Below, piece by piece: positions 63,898 through 64,000 of a stretch of DNA of 64,000 nucleotides (the first letter of the stretch is position 1; each line of letters opens with the position of its first letter). The DNA is from Bradyrhizobium yuanmingense. Lineage in GTDB: Bacteria > Pseudomonadota > Alphaproteobacteria > Rhizobiales > Xanthobacteraceae. A program made the translations under genes and the position numbers. The notes beneath the pieces were generated by a model that had not been told where the DNA came from, made no database searches, and saw nothing but the letters and a program-made list of their open reading frames with translations. The DNA is taken from positions 868,001-932,000 of the forward strand of contig NZ_FMAE01000002.1 of the NCBI RefSeq assembly GCF_900094575.1. Reading direction: 5' to 3'.

Positions 63898-64000
63898 GGC
63901 CGTCTTCGCGGCGTTTTCTCAGAGATCGAACGCTATACGGTTTCGCCGCCCGCCAAAAGCCGCGGACCTGAGCGAGGCCGGCATGCGGCCCTGCCCGGAC

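Overview
The window is a 64 kb stretch of a high-GC alphaproteobacterial chromosome. Several features point to Bradyrhizobium or a very close relative, although this is inference because no search was run. They are an alpha-proteobacterial 5-aminolevulinate synthase (hemA) with a perfect FNR/FixK-type box upstream, an Irr-type Fur paralogue, a methanethiol methyltransferase (MddA), many solute-uptake systems, and short dispersed palindromic repeats of the kind common in Bradyrhizobium. Genes are dense and on both strands. I saw no rRNA, CRISPR array, insertion sequence, integrase or prophage. One tRNA (Leu, CAA) is present.

Layout. 1-6.4 kb: a truncated MHS-type MFS permease, a NarL-type response regulator, three small genes, a TRAP permease pair (DctQ/DctM) without a binding protein, then about 0.85 kb without genes that carries a hairpin-rich element and a dispersed repeat. 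6.7-12.6 kb: a large winged-helix/STAND/TPR regulator facing a four-gene plus-strand run (Ohr, Tat-exported alpha/beta hydrolase, anchored cytochrome P460, SDR). 12.7-21.8 kb: symporter-fused hybrid kinase, hemA, a divergent type II dehydroquinase, a metallo-beta-lactamase-fold hydrolase and a chemotaxis receptor. 22-25.2 kb: outer-membrane beta-barrel, small DNA-binding and secreted proteins, an AEC permease. 25.5-30.7 kb: minus-strand peptide ABC operon with two ATPases fused in one chain. 31-35 kb: an Irr-like regulator, a frameshifted CadC/TolB/TPR regulator, MddA and a GFA-like enzyme. 36-38.6 kb: a two-component pair. 39-44.5 kb: hydrolase, VOC protein, arginase-like enzyme, tRNA-Leu, DsbB-like protein, AbrB-family permease and a PsiF protein. 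44.5-49.3 kb: TetR with two clear operators facing two thioesterases, a DsbA-like oxidoreductase, an esterase and an HtrA-like protein lacking its catalytic triad. 49.5-56.8 kb: M20 amidohydrolase and a second, five-gene peptide ABC operon. 56.9-63.9 kb: diguanylate cyclase, dodecin, EamA permease, HNH protein, NHL-repeat protein and flavin monooxygenase.

Themes. The gene set suits a free-living, nutrient-scavenging soil bacterium, with oxygen- and iron-linked control (FixK-type boxes at hemA and at irr) and redox/peroxide handling. The best candidates for something under-described are the regulator-Ohr-hydrolase-P460-SDR module (6.7-12.6 kb), the structured element near 6.4-6.5 kb and the HtrA-like pseudoprotease at 48.3-49.3 kb.
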